Below, piece after piece: positions 48,040 to 59,442 of a stretch of DNA of 64,000 bases. The DNA lies in assembly GCA_024663395.1 (NCBI GenBank), contig JANFAH010000080.1, positions 169,491 to 233,490 on the forward strand, written 5' to 3'. The notes under the pieces are model-generated. The model was given only the letters and a program-made list of their open reading frames with translations, was not told where the DNA came from and did no database searches. This DNA is from Pisolithus tinctorius (lineage: Eukaryota; Basidiomycota; Agaricomycetes; Boletales; Pisolithaceae). Made by a program: the position numbers and the translations under genes. The stretch's first letter is position 1. The number at the start of each line of letters is the position of its first letter.

Positions 48040-50585
48040 ATGGCCAGCAGCGATCACAGTACTAATTGTGTTAATACCTCAGATGAGGACTTTTCCTCCA
48101 ATGAGGAATCTAGCTCGGATAGCACGGAGACAGCAAAATCTGCACTGGGAAAGCTGAGACCAGATGAACTTCAAATCCTCCAAGATGGTCTAAAGGATTG
48201 GAAGGAAGCTGACACAAACAAAAGGGCCTCGCTGATAGAGGGCATGCGGAACAAAATCAAGTGGCTGGATGCCAACAAGAGCCTCAAACAAAATGAATGG
48301 AATAGAAAATGGATGGCAAGCTTGATGGTTTTGATGTGCTTGCAGTGGTGTTAAGTATACTTTACAGGCCATCAAGAACTGGATGTATAACAACAGTCCG
48401 TCCTGGGCACAGAAGGCCTTGGTCAAGTATGGCTCCAAATGGACAGCCCTAAAGGTGATCAAGCTGCAGTGTAAGAAGGATATCCAGCAAGTACTTGTGA
48501 AGGCTGGAATACAGCCCAGGATGTCGGCTATGATCAAACACTATCAGCCGGCTGTTCAGAAGGTAGTCCAGTCATTGACCAAGGCTGAATTGGACCAGGC
48601 AGCCCATTTGGCGAAAGAGTGGAACGAGGGAAAGCCTCCACCTGAAGCCCAGGCAGAGTAAGCATCCAAGTTCTCCCATGGGCAATACTAACTTAAATGC
48701 AGGGCCCCAACAAGTAAGGGCCAAAAGTATGCAAAACAGTTTGTGTACGACATGTGGAAGCAGTGTGGGATGAGAGTGGTGATCATGTCGGCATGGAAGG
48801 ATAAGGATGGCGGAGTGATGGTTGGAGTGTGAGTGCTTTCCTGACAGGCTTTGCCATATCTGACCAGTGTAGGAATGACTTCAATGACGAGCTGGGCGAT
48901 GGAGAGCTCTATTCGGATTGGGAAGACCTTCATGGAAAGTGGTCAGCCTATGCAAAGAAGGCCTTTGGGGCCAATGGTACGGAGGATGGCAGCGGAGAGG
49001 ATGAGGCTGGTCAAACCACAGTAAAAGCATGGAAAGGAAAAAAGTGGTCTCAATTCTCCCTGTCCACCAATGATGATGGCACGCCCATTCTTCCAAATCT
49101 CTTGGACTTAGGGACACCAGAATTAAAGGACATCATGAGGGTGTTCATAACCAGCCATTATTGTATGTGCCAATTTCCATGGTCGATGAGTTACTAACAT
49201 CTAAACACAGGCTTGGCTTGTGGGAAGACGAATGCCAGTGTACCTTGGGCTGCAATAGCTGGCAACCAGGCATCCTATGTGTCTTCCAAGTATCTGTTGG
49301 AACATAAAGTGCCCCTGTGGTACTTGACCACTGTGCGATGTTTTGGCTGCTTACATAAGCTGAAATAGCGCACCTACTTGTAGTATTTGCTACTAGTATT
49401 CCCTCAGTATTTTGTTCACTACTGAGGGTAAGTCTGTTTATATTACAAGTATTCTACTATACTGACATCCTGTAGTAGCCTACAGGTACATTAATACACT
49501 CAGTAGTTTGTTCACTACTGAGGTAGCCTACAGATATTTCTACAGTATCTTCCTCCCAGTATCCCATTCAAAGAACCCACCAGGCTGACACATCATGAAC
49601 TAATTGAAACCTTGGAGTTCTGGAAGGAGCGACAGCGGGAGCACCCAGAAGATGTCTTCCAGTTCTGAAGGTGGAGATCTCAGGATGGTTCCCTGGAGGA
49701 GCTGGTCTCCAAACACCAATGCTGGTCAGACAAAGCCAAAGGGAAGAGACCCTGGACAGAAGGTGAGGTCATGATCAATTTGGATATACATAACTGATCA
49801 CGCATTAAGCCAATTCCGTTGATGGCTCCGACTATGGACATCACTGGGAGGAGGAACCAGCTCCTCCCACAAAACCTTCCACCAAACGGCAACGGATAGA
49901 TGGTATGTCAGAGCTGGTCAGATTTTTTACTGGTAACCCTAACATGACCTTGGAATTGTGTGCTGAAGATCATCCCACTGGAACATCCAATGCACAGGAG
50001 GACAACAGATGGCGGAAGCAGTCCACATCAGACTGGCACAACATGGCTACTGCATACCCCAAGCCAGCTGGTAAGTGGTATCCGGTGACAATGAATATTG
50101 CTGATAGAATTGTATCAGACATTCATGCCAATGATGGTGTCAATTCAACTGCAAGGAAGCCCAAGCCCAAGCCAAGAATCAGATCCAATGGTCGGTTTCC
50201 ATGCACACTTGGTTAATCCTCTCATTACAGCATTCTACAGCAGCCCAGAATGATAAGAGGGTCATATCACCTAATGATGGTAGGTATACATCCATAACAC
50301 AGTTACACATGCTTATCTATGTCAGGAGTTGATCTGGTGGGTAGGAATTTGAATGCCAGGCCTAGAGGCTGTGCGATGGACAGGGAAGATAGACTGTTGG
50401 ATCAAGCAGAAGAGGATGGTGTGGCTTGTCGCCCAGAGCAGAATCGTAGGCCCCCATGGCAGCCAGATGATAATTATCCTACTCCAACCATGAGGAGGGG
50501 AAGGTAGAATTGAGGCCAGTACCTAATGTTTTCCTGTAGACTGGCGACCAACATATATGGTGCACAGTGCAGGAATCACCAGTGA
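48040..50585 (+). pseudogene. Unknown basidiomycete element-associated protein, cut by a solo LTR
   Basis: ATG 48040 opens MASSDHSTNCVNTSDEDFSS. Exons continue with LRPDELQILQDGLKDWKEAD, AIKNWMYNNSPSWAQKALVK, AMIKHYQPAVQKVVQSLTKA, KQFVYDMWKQCGMRVVIMSA, LSTNDDGTPILPNLLDLGTP, VPWAAIAGNQASYVSSKYL, then, past the LTR at 49295-49544, PPSIPFKEPTRLTHHELIET. The last exons give VDLVGRNLNARPRGCAMDRE and LATNIYGAQCRNHQ, ending at 50585. A TGA at 49666-49668 (again Arg-like context) adds a second break. I know similar proteins from transposon-rich mushroom genomes (helical DNA-binding appearance, conserved MWKYCGMR-like box) but no function. It diverges from the KDZ gene, sharing a 370-bp upstream region. 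Confidence 0.6.
49295..49544. mobile_element. Solo LTR A1 with perfect 5-bp target duplication
   Basis: Starts TGTTGGAACATAAAGTGCCC, ends GATATTTCTACA (TG...CA), flanked by GTATC at 49290-49294 and 49545-49549. It is 250 bp; compared with the copy at 54945 it contains an internal duplication of the TTTGTTCACTACTGAGG segment. No internal retrotransposon part is present, so it is the remnant of LTR-LTR recombination. Confidence 0.88.
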
Positions 50586-50872
50586 ATTACCGGCCCCATA
50601 GCTACCATGTACCGTAACCCACTGTCGCAATCCAATCTGGCCAGTTTGTGCACTTCTCCAATTCCATTCAACATAATGTTCATTGAAATGAGTTAAATAT
50701 ACAAATTAAAGTTGGTCTGGTTTAAGGTGGTAGCCTACAGCTGCTGGCTCTTCCTCCAGAAGATCTGCTGACTGTTGCCAGAATCTGGTAAGCATGGCAT
50801 GCCCCTCAACATGTGATCACCACTCCCTGGTTGCATCCACCAGGGTATTGGCATAATACCTATATGGGGTGA

Positions 50873-52229
50873 TCAGGTTGGCATCATGTGCGGCATTGAT
50901 GTCTGGCTGACGCGCCCCACTCCTAGCCACAATACTGGAGATCCGCCTTGACATTTGAACTGGTAGATGTGTTTAGCTATGGTTGTGTAGGAACTTCTGG
51001 ACTTATGCTCGGTTTGTGGAGTATCAACTCTGGGCTGTATGGCAAACTCCTGGGAGACTGTGAAAAGCTCTGAATGTGACAACGGGATTGGCACTGGTGA
51101 TGGGGATCTAGCCAGCGGTATCGATGTGGAGCTGAATGATGCAGGAGCGTCTGAAAGGTCCATAGGTTGATGAGGACCAGGGAAATTGCCGCTGGGGGAT
51201 GTGAATGTTGTTGGGCTGGGAACCGGGATAGGGTTGTGATGGGCTGGTGACACAGATGCAGTCAAGGACCAAAATTGGGGCTCATGCAATCGGATGAACG
51301 GTCATGATGATTGGCCAGCTGCTTGAGTTGGGTAGATGTAAGCTGATGATCTTGTAGCAGCAGGCGACTGAAATGCCAGTTCTTGTAAAGGACTGACTGG
51401 TGGGGACTGAAATGGTGGGGGCGACCCCCAAGGCGGCTTGTGCAATGGAGTACCTGGAGCAACAGGCAGTGGTGATTTGTCCCATGCTGGCTCAAGTAAC
51501 AGGGTGCTGTCAGAGAGGCATGTTGATATGGAGTCCCAAGGAGGCTCAACCAATGGGCTGCTAGGGGAGGGAGACAGTGCAAATGACTCCCATGCTGGCT
51601 CTATCAAAGGTGATCTGGGGGAACCAGAGGACTGGAAGGAGGGTTCTGGTCCAGTTGTGCATGTTGTTTGAGCTGGGGACAGCTTGAAAGGTGGCTCCTG
51701 TAATGGGGATGATGGCATGTCTGGCAGGTCATCTTCAGTAAGCATTTCCTCATCCTCATCAAGAGATGTGAGCCGCTGCATATCATGGCATGACGGAATT
51801 ACTGCACACAGTCATTAGAAGTAATGGTCCTTGGACCAGCTGACTTACAGAGTTTATCTGGACTGCCGGAACTGAATCTAACATTTCTGGGAGCCATATG
51901 AAAGTTGGAAACGCTGCAGGCGCCGTGGGGATTACACCAATGTTTGAGAATGATTTTGGTACCAGTGATAAGATTGTATTACACAATATTTTTTCACCAG
52001 TACATTGAATATTGTAAATCACAGCATCACCAGAGTGAGCATTTGTATTGTGCTTATGTAAGCCTGTTGAATGGTGTATGCTAGCCGGCGAATTCACCAC
52101 ACCACTCAAGCACCCACCACCTGCACACCTAAGGTTTAACAGCACTATGTCTACCCCCAACACCAGCACCTTCATCCCAGCACAATCAACAGACAACATC
52201 CAGCTGGTCATCACCACTGAAAATGCCAA
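50873..52229 (-). CDS. Possible Ser/Pro-rich passenger protein with EPPW-type repeats
   Basis: Minus-strand frames 51302-51781 and 50873-51289 give a low-complexity protein. The first holds six spaced copies of S-P-L-x-E-P-x-W/F (for example SPLVEPPWDS, RSPLIEPAWES, TPLHKPPWGS, SPLQEPPFKLS). Upstream, 51783-52229 contains TGLHKHNTNAHSGDAVIYNI and PAAFPTFIWLPEMLDSVPAV. Whether these belong to one spliced gene is unclear, and no domain is recognised. It is divergent from the Zn2Cys6 gene starting at 52147, whose first exon it would overlap at its 5' end. Confidence 0.35.
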
Positions 52230-54019
52230 GCAGATGGGTCAAGGAGGCTGCCAGGCTTACAATGCAGGCACTAAGAGGGCTTTGGGGCCAGGACGGTACC
52301 CACTGGCACAAAGTGGCTCAGCTTGTGTGGGCCCAGCTGGTAAGTGAAATCGCAGCCATGATATCCATTCCTGACATCTATGTAGGGAATGGTCTGCATG
52401 GTTGTTGAACATCTACCCCTGGCATTCAAGATCCCTCCGCATCTTATTGCTATCGATATGCACATGGTTGACCTGGCAATAATCTTTGTGATGCAGACAT
52501 GGCCCCCTTTCAACCAGATGATGACAGCATGAGAGGCTGATGTGAAGGATCATCCATGGTATCGCCTTCATCACCAGCCTAAATCTCACCCATATTACAA
52601 GGTCATGGAGCAACTTACTGGGCCTTCATCCAGGGCTGAGCACCAGGCACAGCCGGTGGATAAGGGGAAGGGGAAAGAGTTGGGTATGGATGAGGCTCAA
52701 GGGATTGGACTTCCAGGTGAGCACTAATTCTGACAATGGCAGTTGGGTAGACCACTAACCCAGGATCCGAACATGCACCCACAGACACTACAGCTAAGAC
52801 CACTGGAATTGCAATTCAGAAGCTGGGAAATGAAGAGGATCAGAACAGGGAGAAGGCATGGGGCCATAGCCAGTCAAGATGTGGCCAGCCAGCAGCCAAG
52901 CCAGTCAATGCCAGTGATCAGACCAGTAGAGGCCAGAGCCAGTCAAGGAGACCAACAAAGAAGGCAAAACCAGCAGTTGATGAGGATGTGCAGGACCGGC
53001 GAGACATCAACAACCCTCCCGAGTCTTGGGAGGTAGTGCCAGAAGCTGAGCGGTGTGTGAGATGCCAGGACAGGAGTTGGCCATGTACAGTGCTAGCTGG
53101 CAGGGCATGCTGGCGATGCCACTGTATGAAATACTCATGCAGCTTGTTCAAGGGGAGGGGAGACAAGTCCAAGATGCAGCGAAAAGCCTCCCAATCAAGG
53201 CCTTGCCAGCAATGATCCCCAGAAGATACCGCCAGCCTTCCCACCACTTCAACGCTTGCTGCGCCAGCTCCATTGACCAGTCGATGAACCAAACATCAAA
53301 GGGCACCAAGCCGAAACCGATCTGCCAGTCCATCCAAAGTAACAAGCCGTCATTCGTCACCTGGCCCATGGACTGGCCGCCCCAGTAAGTTATTCACAGT
53401 CCTACATTTTTGGCTAATTGGTTGAACTAATATTTCTATTGAGTAGTGGAAATTATTACTCCATCATGGCTATCCCAGTCATGGTCTTGTGCAAGAAGGG
53501 TTGCAACAGACCCACCCATCACTCCAGCGCCAACTACTACAACCAGTGCCGATGATCTGTGCCATTGTGACCAGTATCAGGAAGAGGTTACTGTCCTCAA
53601 GCGGGAGAATGCTGACATGAGGCAGGAGATTGAAGTAGCCTGTACTGAGCTTGCTGCTCTCCATTGGGTGGTAGATGCCATCTGTAATCACCTATTCCTG
53701 GCCCCAGACATGCTTAACTGTCCTCTGGTCCCATTTCACACTACATCCAACCCTACACCGGTACCTCACATGCCGGTCATGGTGGAACTTGGCACTGCCA
53801 CCGGTGTTGTAGAGGTTCAATCATCCCAAAGCGGCTCAAGACAGGAGTCCACTGAACCCCCCCCTGGCTTCATTCAAGGGAGGTGCTGGCTTGGAAGTAC
53901 CTCCTTTGAATGTTGAACCTGTGCATGGACCTGCTGGAGGTCTGGCAATATCTATTACTCCACCACTACCAGCAGTCAGATCAGCACCTGGACAGGAAGG
54001 TAGGATGGAGGTTGACTAA
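52147..54019 (+). CDS. Element-associated protein with Zn2Cys6-like cysteine cluster
   Basis: ATG 52147 starts MSTPNTSTFIPAQSTDNIQL, followed by VITTENAKQMGQGG and TKRALGPGRYPLAQSG. Later exons carry NNPPESWEVVPEAERCVRCQ, then RSWPCTVLAGRACWRCHCMK and YSCSLFKGRGDKSK. The cysteine spacing C-x2-C-x6-C-x7-C-x2-C-x6-C is exactly that of fungal Zn(II)2Cys6 DNA-binding clusters, here in the middle rather than at the N-terminus. After WPMDWPPQ an intron leads to a coiled coil (YQEEVTVLKRENADMRQEIE) and a tail ending EGRMEVD at 54019. A C9 run near 53858 causes a frame change in the tail. I know similar proteins as multicopy families in mushroom genomes; a DNA-binding role is inferred. Confidence 0.58.
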
Positions 54020-54539
54020 CTTTAATGTACTTGTCATTTAGCAATCTATTCGTGTTTTTTTGTCTTTGTACTTGTACTTGGTTAGCTGCAGAAATATATT
54101 CTATATTGTCAAAATGTGATCTCCAGGAAGAAGTAGCTACCCCTGCTGGTAGTTGTTACTGCATGATTCAGATACTGGAAAACCAATCTGGTACAGTGAT
54201 GTCTGTACCAGGGCTGTGGTGTGACAAGTGCTAAGGGCCAATGGAGTCATGGTTCACCTAGATGATTGAATGATGACTGGCTGGCATAACTCAATTTTTT
54301 TTTCTGTATAGCATGATGGTGGCTTTCATGGTATTGTTCTGGCTTGCTGGAGGCTGTAAGGCACTGAATTCACAGTTTAAATGTACTGGGTAGTTGGCTA
54401 GTCTTCTGGTCATTACCAGAGCCACCATTGTGGTAATACATGCATCTCTGGCATGGTACTGGTACCAGTACGTACATACACTGTGGACCTGCTCCTGGGA
54501 GGTCAGGCAGGTCAGGCATGGTATGGTATAATTTCTGGG

Positions 54540-55990
54540 TGGGCCTCCATGGCATTGGTGCCAGGACAGCTTGACTGATGGCCTCATGTTATTGGGGGAT
54601 GTGCCAGAACTCATTACAATGGTGCTGTGACAGCCTGCATGATGGCCTCATGGCATTGGGGATGTGCCAGAACATATAGCATAGGTGCCAGCAAGGCTTC
54701 CAAGGTATTGGTGTTGTGCTGGAACACATTACAATGGTGCTGGGATGGCTTACATGATGGATGCATTGAATTGGGGATATGCCGGAATACATGGAACCAG
54801 TGCCAGGGCAGCTTCCATGGCATTGGTGTTGTGCCAGAACACATTACAATGGCATAGGTGCCGGGACGGCTTCCACAGCATTGGTGTTGTGCCGGAACAC
54901 ATTACAATGGTGCCAGAATGGCCTGAATGATGGCCGCATGGCATTGTTGGAACATAAAGTGCCCCTGTGGTACTTGACCACTGTGCGATGTTTTGGCTGA
55001 TTACATAAGCTGAAATAGCGCACCTACTTGTAGCATTTTCTACTAGTATTCCCTCAGTAGTTTGTTCACTACCAAGGGTAAGTCTGTTCATATTATGAGT
55101 ATTCTACTATACTGACATCCTGTAGTAGCCTACAGATATTTCTACAGGCATTGGGGATGTGCTGGCACTAATTACAAAGGTGCTGGGATGGCTTGCATGA
55201 TGGATCCATCGCATTGGAGATATGCCAGAATACATAGAACTGGTGCCGGGACAGCCTCCATGGCATTGGGGATGTGCTGGCACTCATTACAAAGGTGCCA
55301 GGATGGATTGCATGATGGACCCCTGGCATTGGGGATATGCCGGAATACATGGAACTGGTGCTGGGCCGGCCTCCATGGCATTGGTCCGGTGCCGGTACAC
55401 ATTACAATGGTGCTGGGATGGCCTGCATGATGGCCCATGGCATTGGTCCAGTGCCGGTACACATTACAATGGTGCTGGGAGGCCTGCATGATGGCCCCAT
55501 GGCATTGGGAATGTGCTGGAACACATGGACCTGGTGCTGGTGCCCACTCACAATACATCGGTGCCAGGACAGCTTCCATGATGGCCCCAAGGCAGTGGCA
55601 TATGCTGGAGCACATGGCATTGGTGCCAGAATGGCTTCCATGGCATTGGCATTGTGCTGGTTCACATTAAATCAGTGCTGGCCAGGAAGGCTTCCATGGC
55701 ATTAGTCCTAGGTTTGTGTTAGCCTAGCTCACATTGCTTTGGTGCTGGGATGCCTTGAATGGCATTGGTATTGGGTCTGCCCATGTGGAATCAATGCCAG
55801 GACAGCCAGCATGGCATTGGTGTTGTGCTGGCCTGCATGGCATTGGTATTGGGCCTATTCATATTGCATTGGTGTTGGCCCAGCTCACATGGCATTTGTC
55901 CCAGGATGGCCTGCATGGCATTCCTGATGGGCCAGCCCACATGGCAGTGTTGCCAGGATGGCTAGCATGGCATCGGTGTTGGGCCAGTTT
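54540..55990 (+). repeat. Degenerate GGCATTGG satellite
   Basis: The words CATGGCATTGG(T/G), CATTACAATGGTGC(C/T)GG and GGCCTGCATGATGG alternate with a variable period of about 45-75 bp. A solo LTR (54945-55146) interrupts the array. Long frames in either strand reflect the lack of CpG and of stop codons in the unit. The array ends near 55990 and is the right boundary of the KDZ block. Confidence 0.8.
54945..55146. mobile_element. Solo LTR A2 with perfect 5-bp target duplication
   Basis: Same family as 49295-49544: starts TGTTGGAACATAAAGTGCCC, ends GATATTTCTACA, 202 bp. The flanks are GGCAT at 54940-54944 and at 55147-55151. The target lies in a satellite unit, which resumes after it. Confidence 0.88.
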
Positions 55991-56780
55991 GCATGACAGT
56001 GCTGCCAGGGGTGAACTCAGGGGCTGAGCCCATCCATACCTTCTGGGGACACCCAACTCTGGGCTTACCTGGGACTACTCATATTGCAGTGGCTACACCC
56101 TAGTCCCACAGCTGGCTTGTACCCCATGATGACAATTCTAACCTCTGCCCAGCCATTCTCTGTAATGACTCCTACTTATGGGCTCAGCTGTATGCTATGG
56201 TGACACTCATTTATTGGGCCTCCCCATAGTCCATGATGACACTTACTCCCCAGCCTTCTTGTAACTGACAATGACAATTCAAACCACAGCTGCACCATTC
56301 CTCATGACAACATTTCCTCTCAGGCTCAGCTGTACTACATGGTAACACTCATCAGTTGGGCTCTCCCATACTACAAGGTGACAATAGGTTCATGGCTCTC
56401 ATGTAACACATGTGCACAAGCCATACATGGGCTTGACCTCTGCTGGCCTGTCACCGACGGCCCATTGTCAGCCTCCGCTGACGGTGTCATACAGCCTAAC
56501 CAGGTGCATGGGCTCATTAAGTTTAGAGCTTGTCTACAACGAGAAGAGATCCTTTCTGCAAAACAGACTACACTTGCCATGCATTTCACTCATTAATGCA
56601 CTGTATTTACCATGTATGCCTTGGCAGGTATGGGCTGGTTACACTCACACTTGTAACTGTATGTCACAAGTTGTGTCACATTAGTGTGACAAACACCTTG
56701 TGCATAATGGACTTAATGCATAGATTTTTGGTAGACCCACTATGATGCATTATGAGGTATTCTACTGTAGATGAAGTTAA
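55990..56780. other. CpG-poor stretch without a supported gene
   Basis: Contains loosely repeated words such as CA(T/C)GGTGACA(C/A)TCAT and GGGCTCAGCTGTA (56160-56350). I see no gene and no clear element end. Confidence 0.45.
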
Positions 56781-57072
56781 TAACAAAGGTATGAGTTCTC
56801 AGTGCTTGAGGTAGTCACTATATTAGTACCTAACAAAGGTTCAAGCCTTTACACTATGTCAGTACCAAGTAAACAAATGGAAGTATAGCTATGCTCACCT
56901 CAGTGCACAAAGTAGTCACTGAGGTGGAAAATAACAGTGTGGAAAATTTATAGTACTGTAATTAGTAAGGGGATTGACATCAGAATTTAATTCCAAAGGT
57001 CAGGGAGAAATTCCTAGCCCTCTGGGCAAAACTCCAAAGATGCTACCATAATTCTGGAACGCATTCTCGACA
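56781..57072 (-). mobile_element. Old solo LTR of the Copia family
   Basis: Plus strand begins TAACAAAGGTATGAG and ends CGCATTCTCGACA, like the LTRs at 33386 and 38064. Perfect 5-bp duplication GTTAA at 56776-56780 and 57073-57077. It is 292 bp because the first part is duplicated and altered (about 56781-56900). Most differences from the full-length element are C-to-T or G-to-A at former CpG sites, so it is older. Confidence 0.85.
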
Positions 57073-57460
57073 GTTAAAGCGCCCGGGAACAACTAGAACA
57101 AAGGGGAAGTATATCTAAAAAGCAAGACAACAGATCAGAAAACGAGATGCGAAATGAAAATCTGAAGTCCTCCCACCTTGCACTGCAACTGCTGTAGGTA
57201 GCAATTTTTTATTTCTATTTTTTTCATTCACTTCACTGGCTTGAGTTGCTCACATTTCCATGTAGGGAAGCCACCTGAACATCACGTGAGCCATGTGATG
57301 TGTCGGGTTGGGCCAGGTTTGCTTCACATCTCGCCCTCCTTGCGTCCTCACTGGAACTCACTGTCACGGGTGAGCACACTCAAACAAGCCACAACAATGA
57401 CAGAACGTGGACAGGTGTGTGGTACTAAGCAATCAAGCATATATGCTGATACAAGTGATT

Positions 57461-57463
<3 letters not shown>

Positions 57464-57492
<29 letters not shown>
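57464..57492. repeat. GA microsatellite
   Basis: An uninterrupted (AG)n run of about 29 bp. The region 57078-58216 around it contains no supported gene. Confidence 0.85.
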
Positions 57493-57496
<4 letters not shown>

Positions 57497-58216
57497 AGCA
57501 CTGGTATATATACCTCCAGAGTCCAAACAGTGCAACACAGGAGGGATCTGCATGCTCGGACGAAAGCACGATAGGAGGTGTGATAGTGTGACATGATAGC
57601 ATGAGCAATGTCAATAGCATGAGTGGCGTGTTAGTGGTAAGTGTACACTTACACTCACCAGTATGATGACAAGCATCACTTGTGAGTGTCGCCTCCCCCT
57701 CTCCGTGTCCGCCGGTTCCTTGGGCCTGTAAATGATGTTTACGCTTTGCCCAAATCCCACACAGCTGCTGTCGAGATGTCACCATCTCCATATTTAGAGG
57801 GATGTGGGATAGTGTGGCGAATGACTAGGGATCGGGTGAGCCTATCAGTGTTGTTTCATTTTCCCTACCTCTGAGTAGATGTGTTCTTCAGTCTCTGCTC
57901 TGTTTGAGAGGTTCATCTCTTCCCACCCTTAAAGTCTTATGGTTGTATCTTGCCCATCCCTGTGCTGTCGCTCTCGCTCTTTGGGGACCTGGTACTATTC
58001 CTCGAATGCATTTGAATGGTGAACGGTGTGTGGTATGTCACGCCCACACTTGTGGATGTGGAGATCTGGACAGTCCTGTAGATATCTCAGGGCCAAGTGC
58101 ACGCATTAGCCCCATTCCCTTTGTGCAATGGTCATCAGATTCCCCTCTGCAGTCTCCTCCGATTTCATGCCATTTCAAGCACCTGCCATCGATCAACAGT
58201 CTCCCCTCCTGCATCG

Positions 58217-59284
58217 TATGGACAGGACCCGGTGCCAAGGGTAGAAAAACTCAAATCAGAACATTCCACTACCACATCTGCTTACGGCCTCAAATCCACT
58301 ATCAGCCTTTGCTCCTTGATCATATCCGAGCCCCATATCCCCACTACCGCCATTCGAGTCATGAAGAAGGCAAAAAGTAGAGCAAACAGTGACGAGGAGG
58401 TAACGTTGGACCCATCCATTGTATGGGCTTACTCACTCATGTAATTGTTCTTCCTCTCTTGTCCATATGACACAGTACACTACTCATACCGTGGGGCGAA
58501 GCCTATGCACAACCTACCTCTATCTGGTCATATGGCACAGTACCCCATCATCATTCCCAGTCCCATCTCCTGCTTCCCAATCCATCGCCCTTCTCAACTC
58601 CCTCAGAGCGTTGCCATGGACGCCCTCTATGCCCTAGAACGTGAAGAAGCAATCTGGCACACAGAATACGAAGCCCAAAACAGCGATGTGACCTGTATTC
58701 ATGGTCGACTTAGCAAAAGTGCGACCACCAGTCCTGTACGGATCCCTTCTCACACTACCGCATCCCCTCAAACCTGTCAACAGTGGCAAGATGATGATGG
58801 AGCCAGTAGAATGATGGATAAAGCAGTGCGCAATCAGCGTAGGTTGAGCGGTCCTCTGTCAACCCCCAACTGGAACTTGCATGGAAGTCCCAGCGTCAGT
58901 GACCACCTCATTGTCAAGTACCACCCCTGATCAATTTTGGAACAGCACCGTCATCTCTCAGCATCTCTCTACATGTGAAGACTCACCTCCACTCAGCTCC
59001 GCCTCCGCCTCTATCCCTCCCTCGCACCGTCACTCCACCCACCTCGCCTATCTCACTTCCTATCCGCGTACATGTCCCATTGTGAACCTGAACTCCAGTG
59101 CTGGACCCACTGGCATGGGGAATGAACTCTCCCCACCATCATGGTCCGCCTCGAAACCTGAGTTTACTTTTACCCCATTCAACCAGCCTGTTCTTTGGTC
59201 CATTCCAGATGCTCTGTCCACATTCTCCTCATCTGTTGCAGGTGCTGTCACCTATCCTCCTTCCCCCTGCGTATTCCACGAATT
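58217..59284 (+). pseudogene. Decayed second copy of the CreA-like gene
   Basis: Homologous to 20526-21709, introns included, so it is a DNA copy and not a retrocopy. Shared segments: [22 protein letters not shown], an intron, MDALYALEREEA, SKSATTSPV, then RHLSTHEDSPP-like and SASKPEFTFTPF. The zinc fingers upstream of 20526 are not included. Most differences are CpG in the 20-kb copy changed to TpG or CpA here. It lacks 38 bp present in the other copy (near 21130) and also lacks several single extra bases that break the other copy's frame. It has its own shifts, for example near 58607. Confidence 0.82.
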
Positions 59285-59400
59285 GGTGGCAAGGACATGA
59301 CCAGTACCTTGTCAAGTGGAAGGGTCTTCCTCGGGAGGAAAATATCTGGGAACCCCATGCCCACCTTGACAATGAGTATGGAGTCAACCTGAAGCTTCAG
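59285..59400 (+). pseudogene. Chromodomain fragment of a Gypsy-type integrase
   Basis: The frame gives NWWQGHDQYLVKWKGLPREE then NIWEPHAHLDNE, the YLVKWKG...E(N)xWEP core of chromodomains found at the C-terminus of Ty3/Gypsy (chromovirus) integrases. It lies exactly between the CreA-derived and WD40-derived parts of the duplicated block. No other part of a Gypsy element is recognised nearby. Confidence 0.65.
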
Positions 59401-59442
59401 GATTGCCTTTCTTGCCATGACTGTAGCCTTTGTGGAGGGTGT

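Noticed and set aside
54589..55965. Many open frames of 60-147 codons on both strands in the GGCATTGG satellite
   Set aside because: Repeats such as HWCCAGTHYNGA or NAMGPSCR are translations of the satellite unit.
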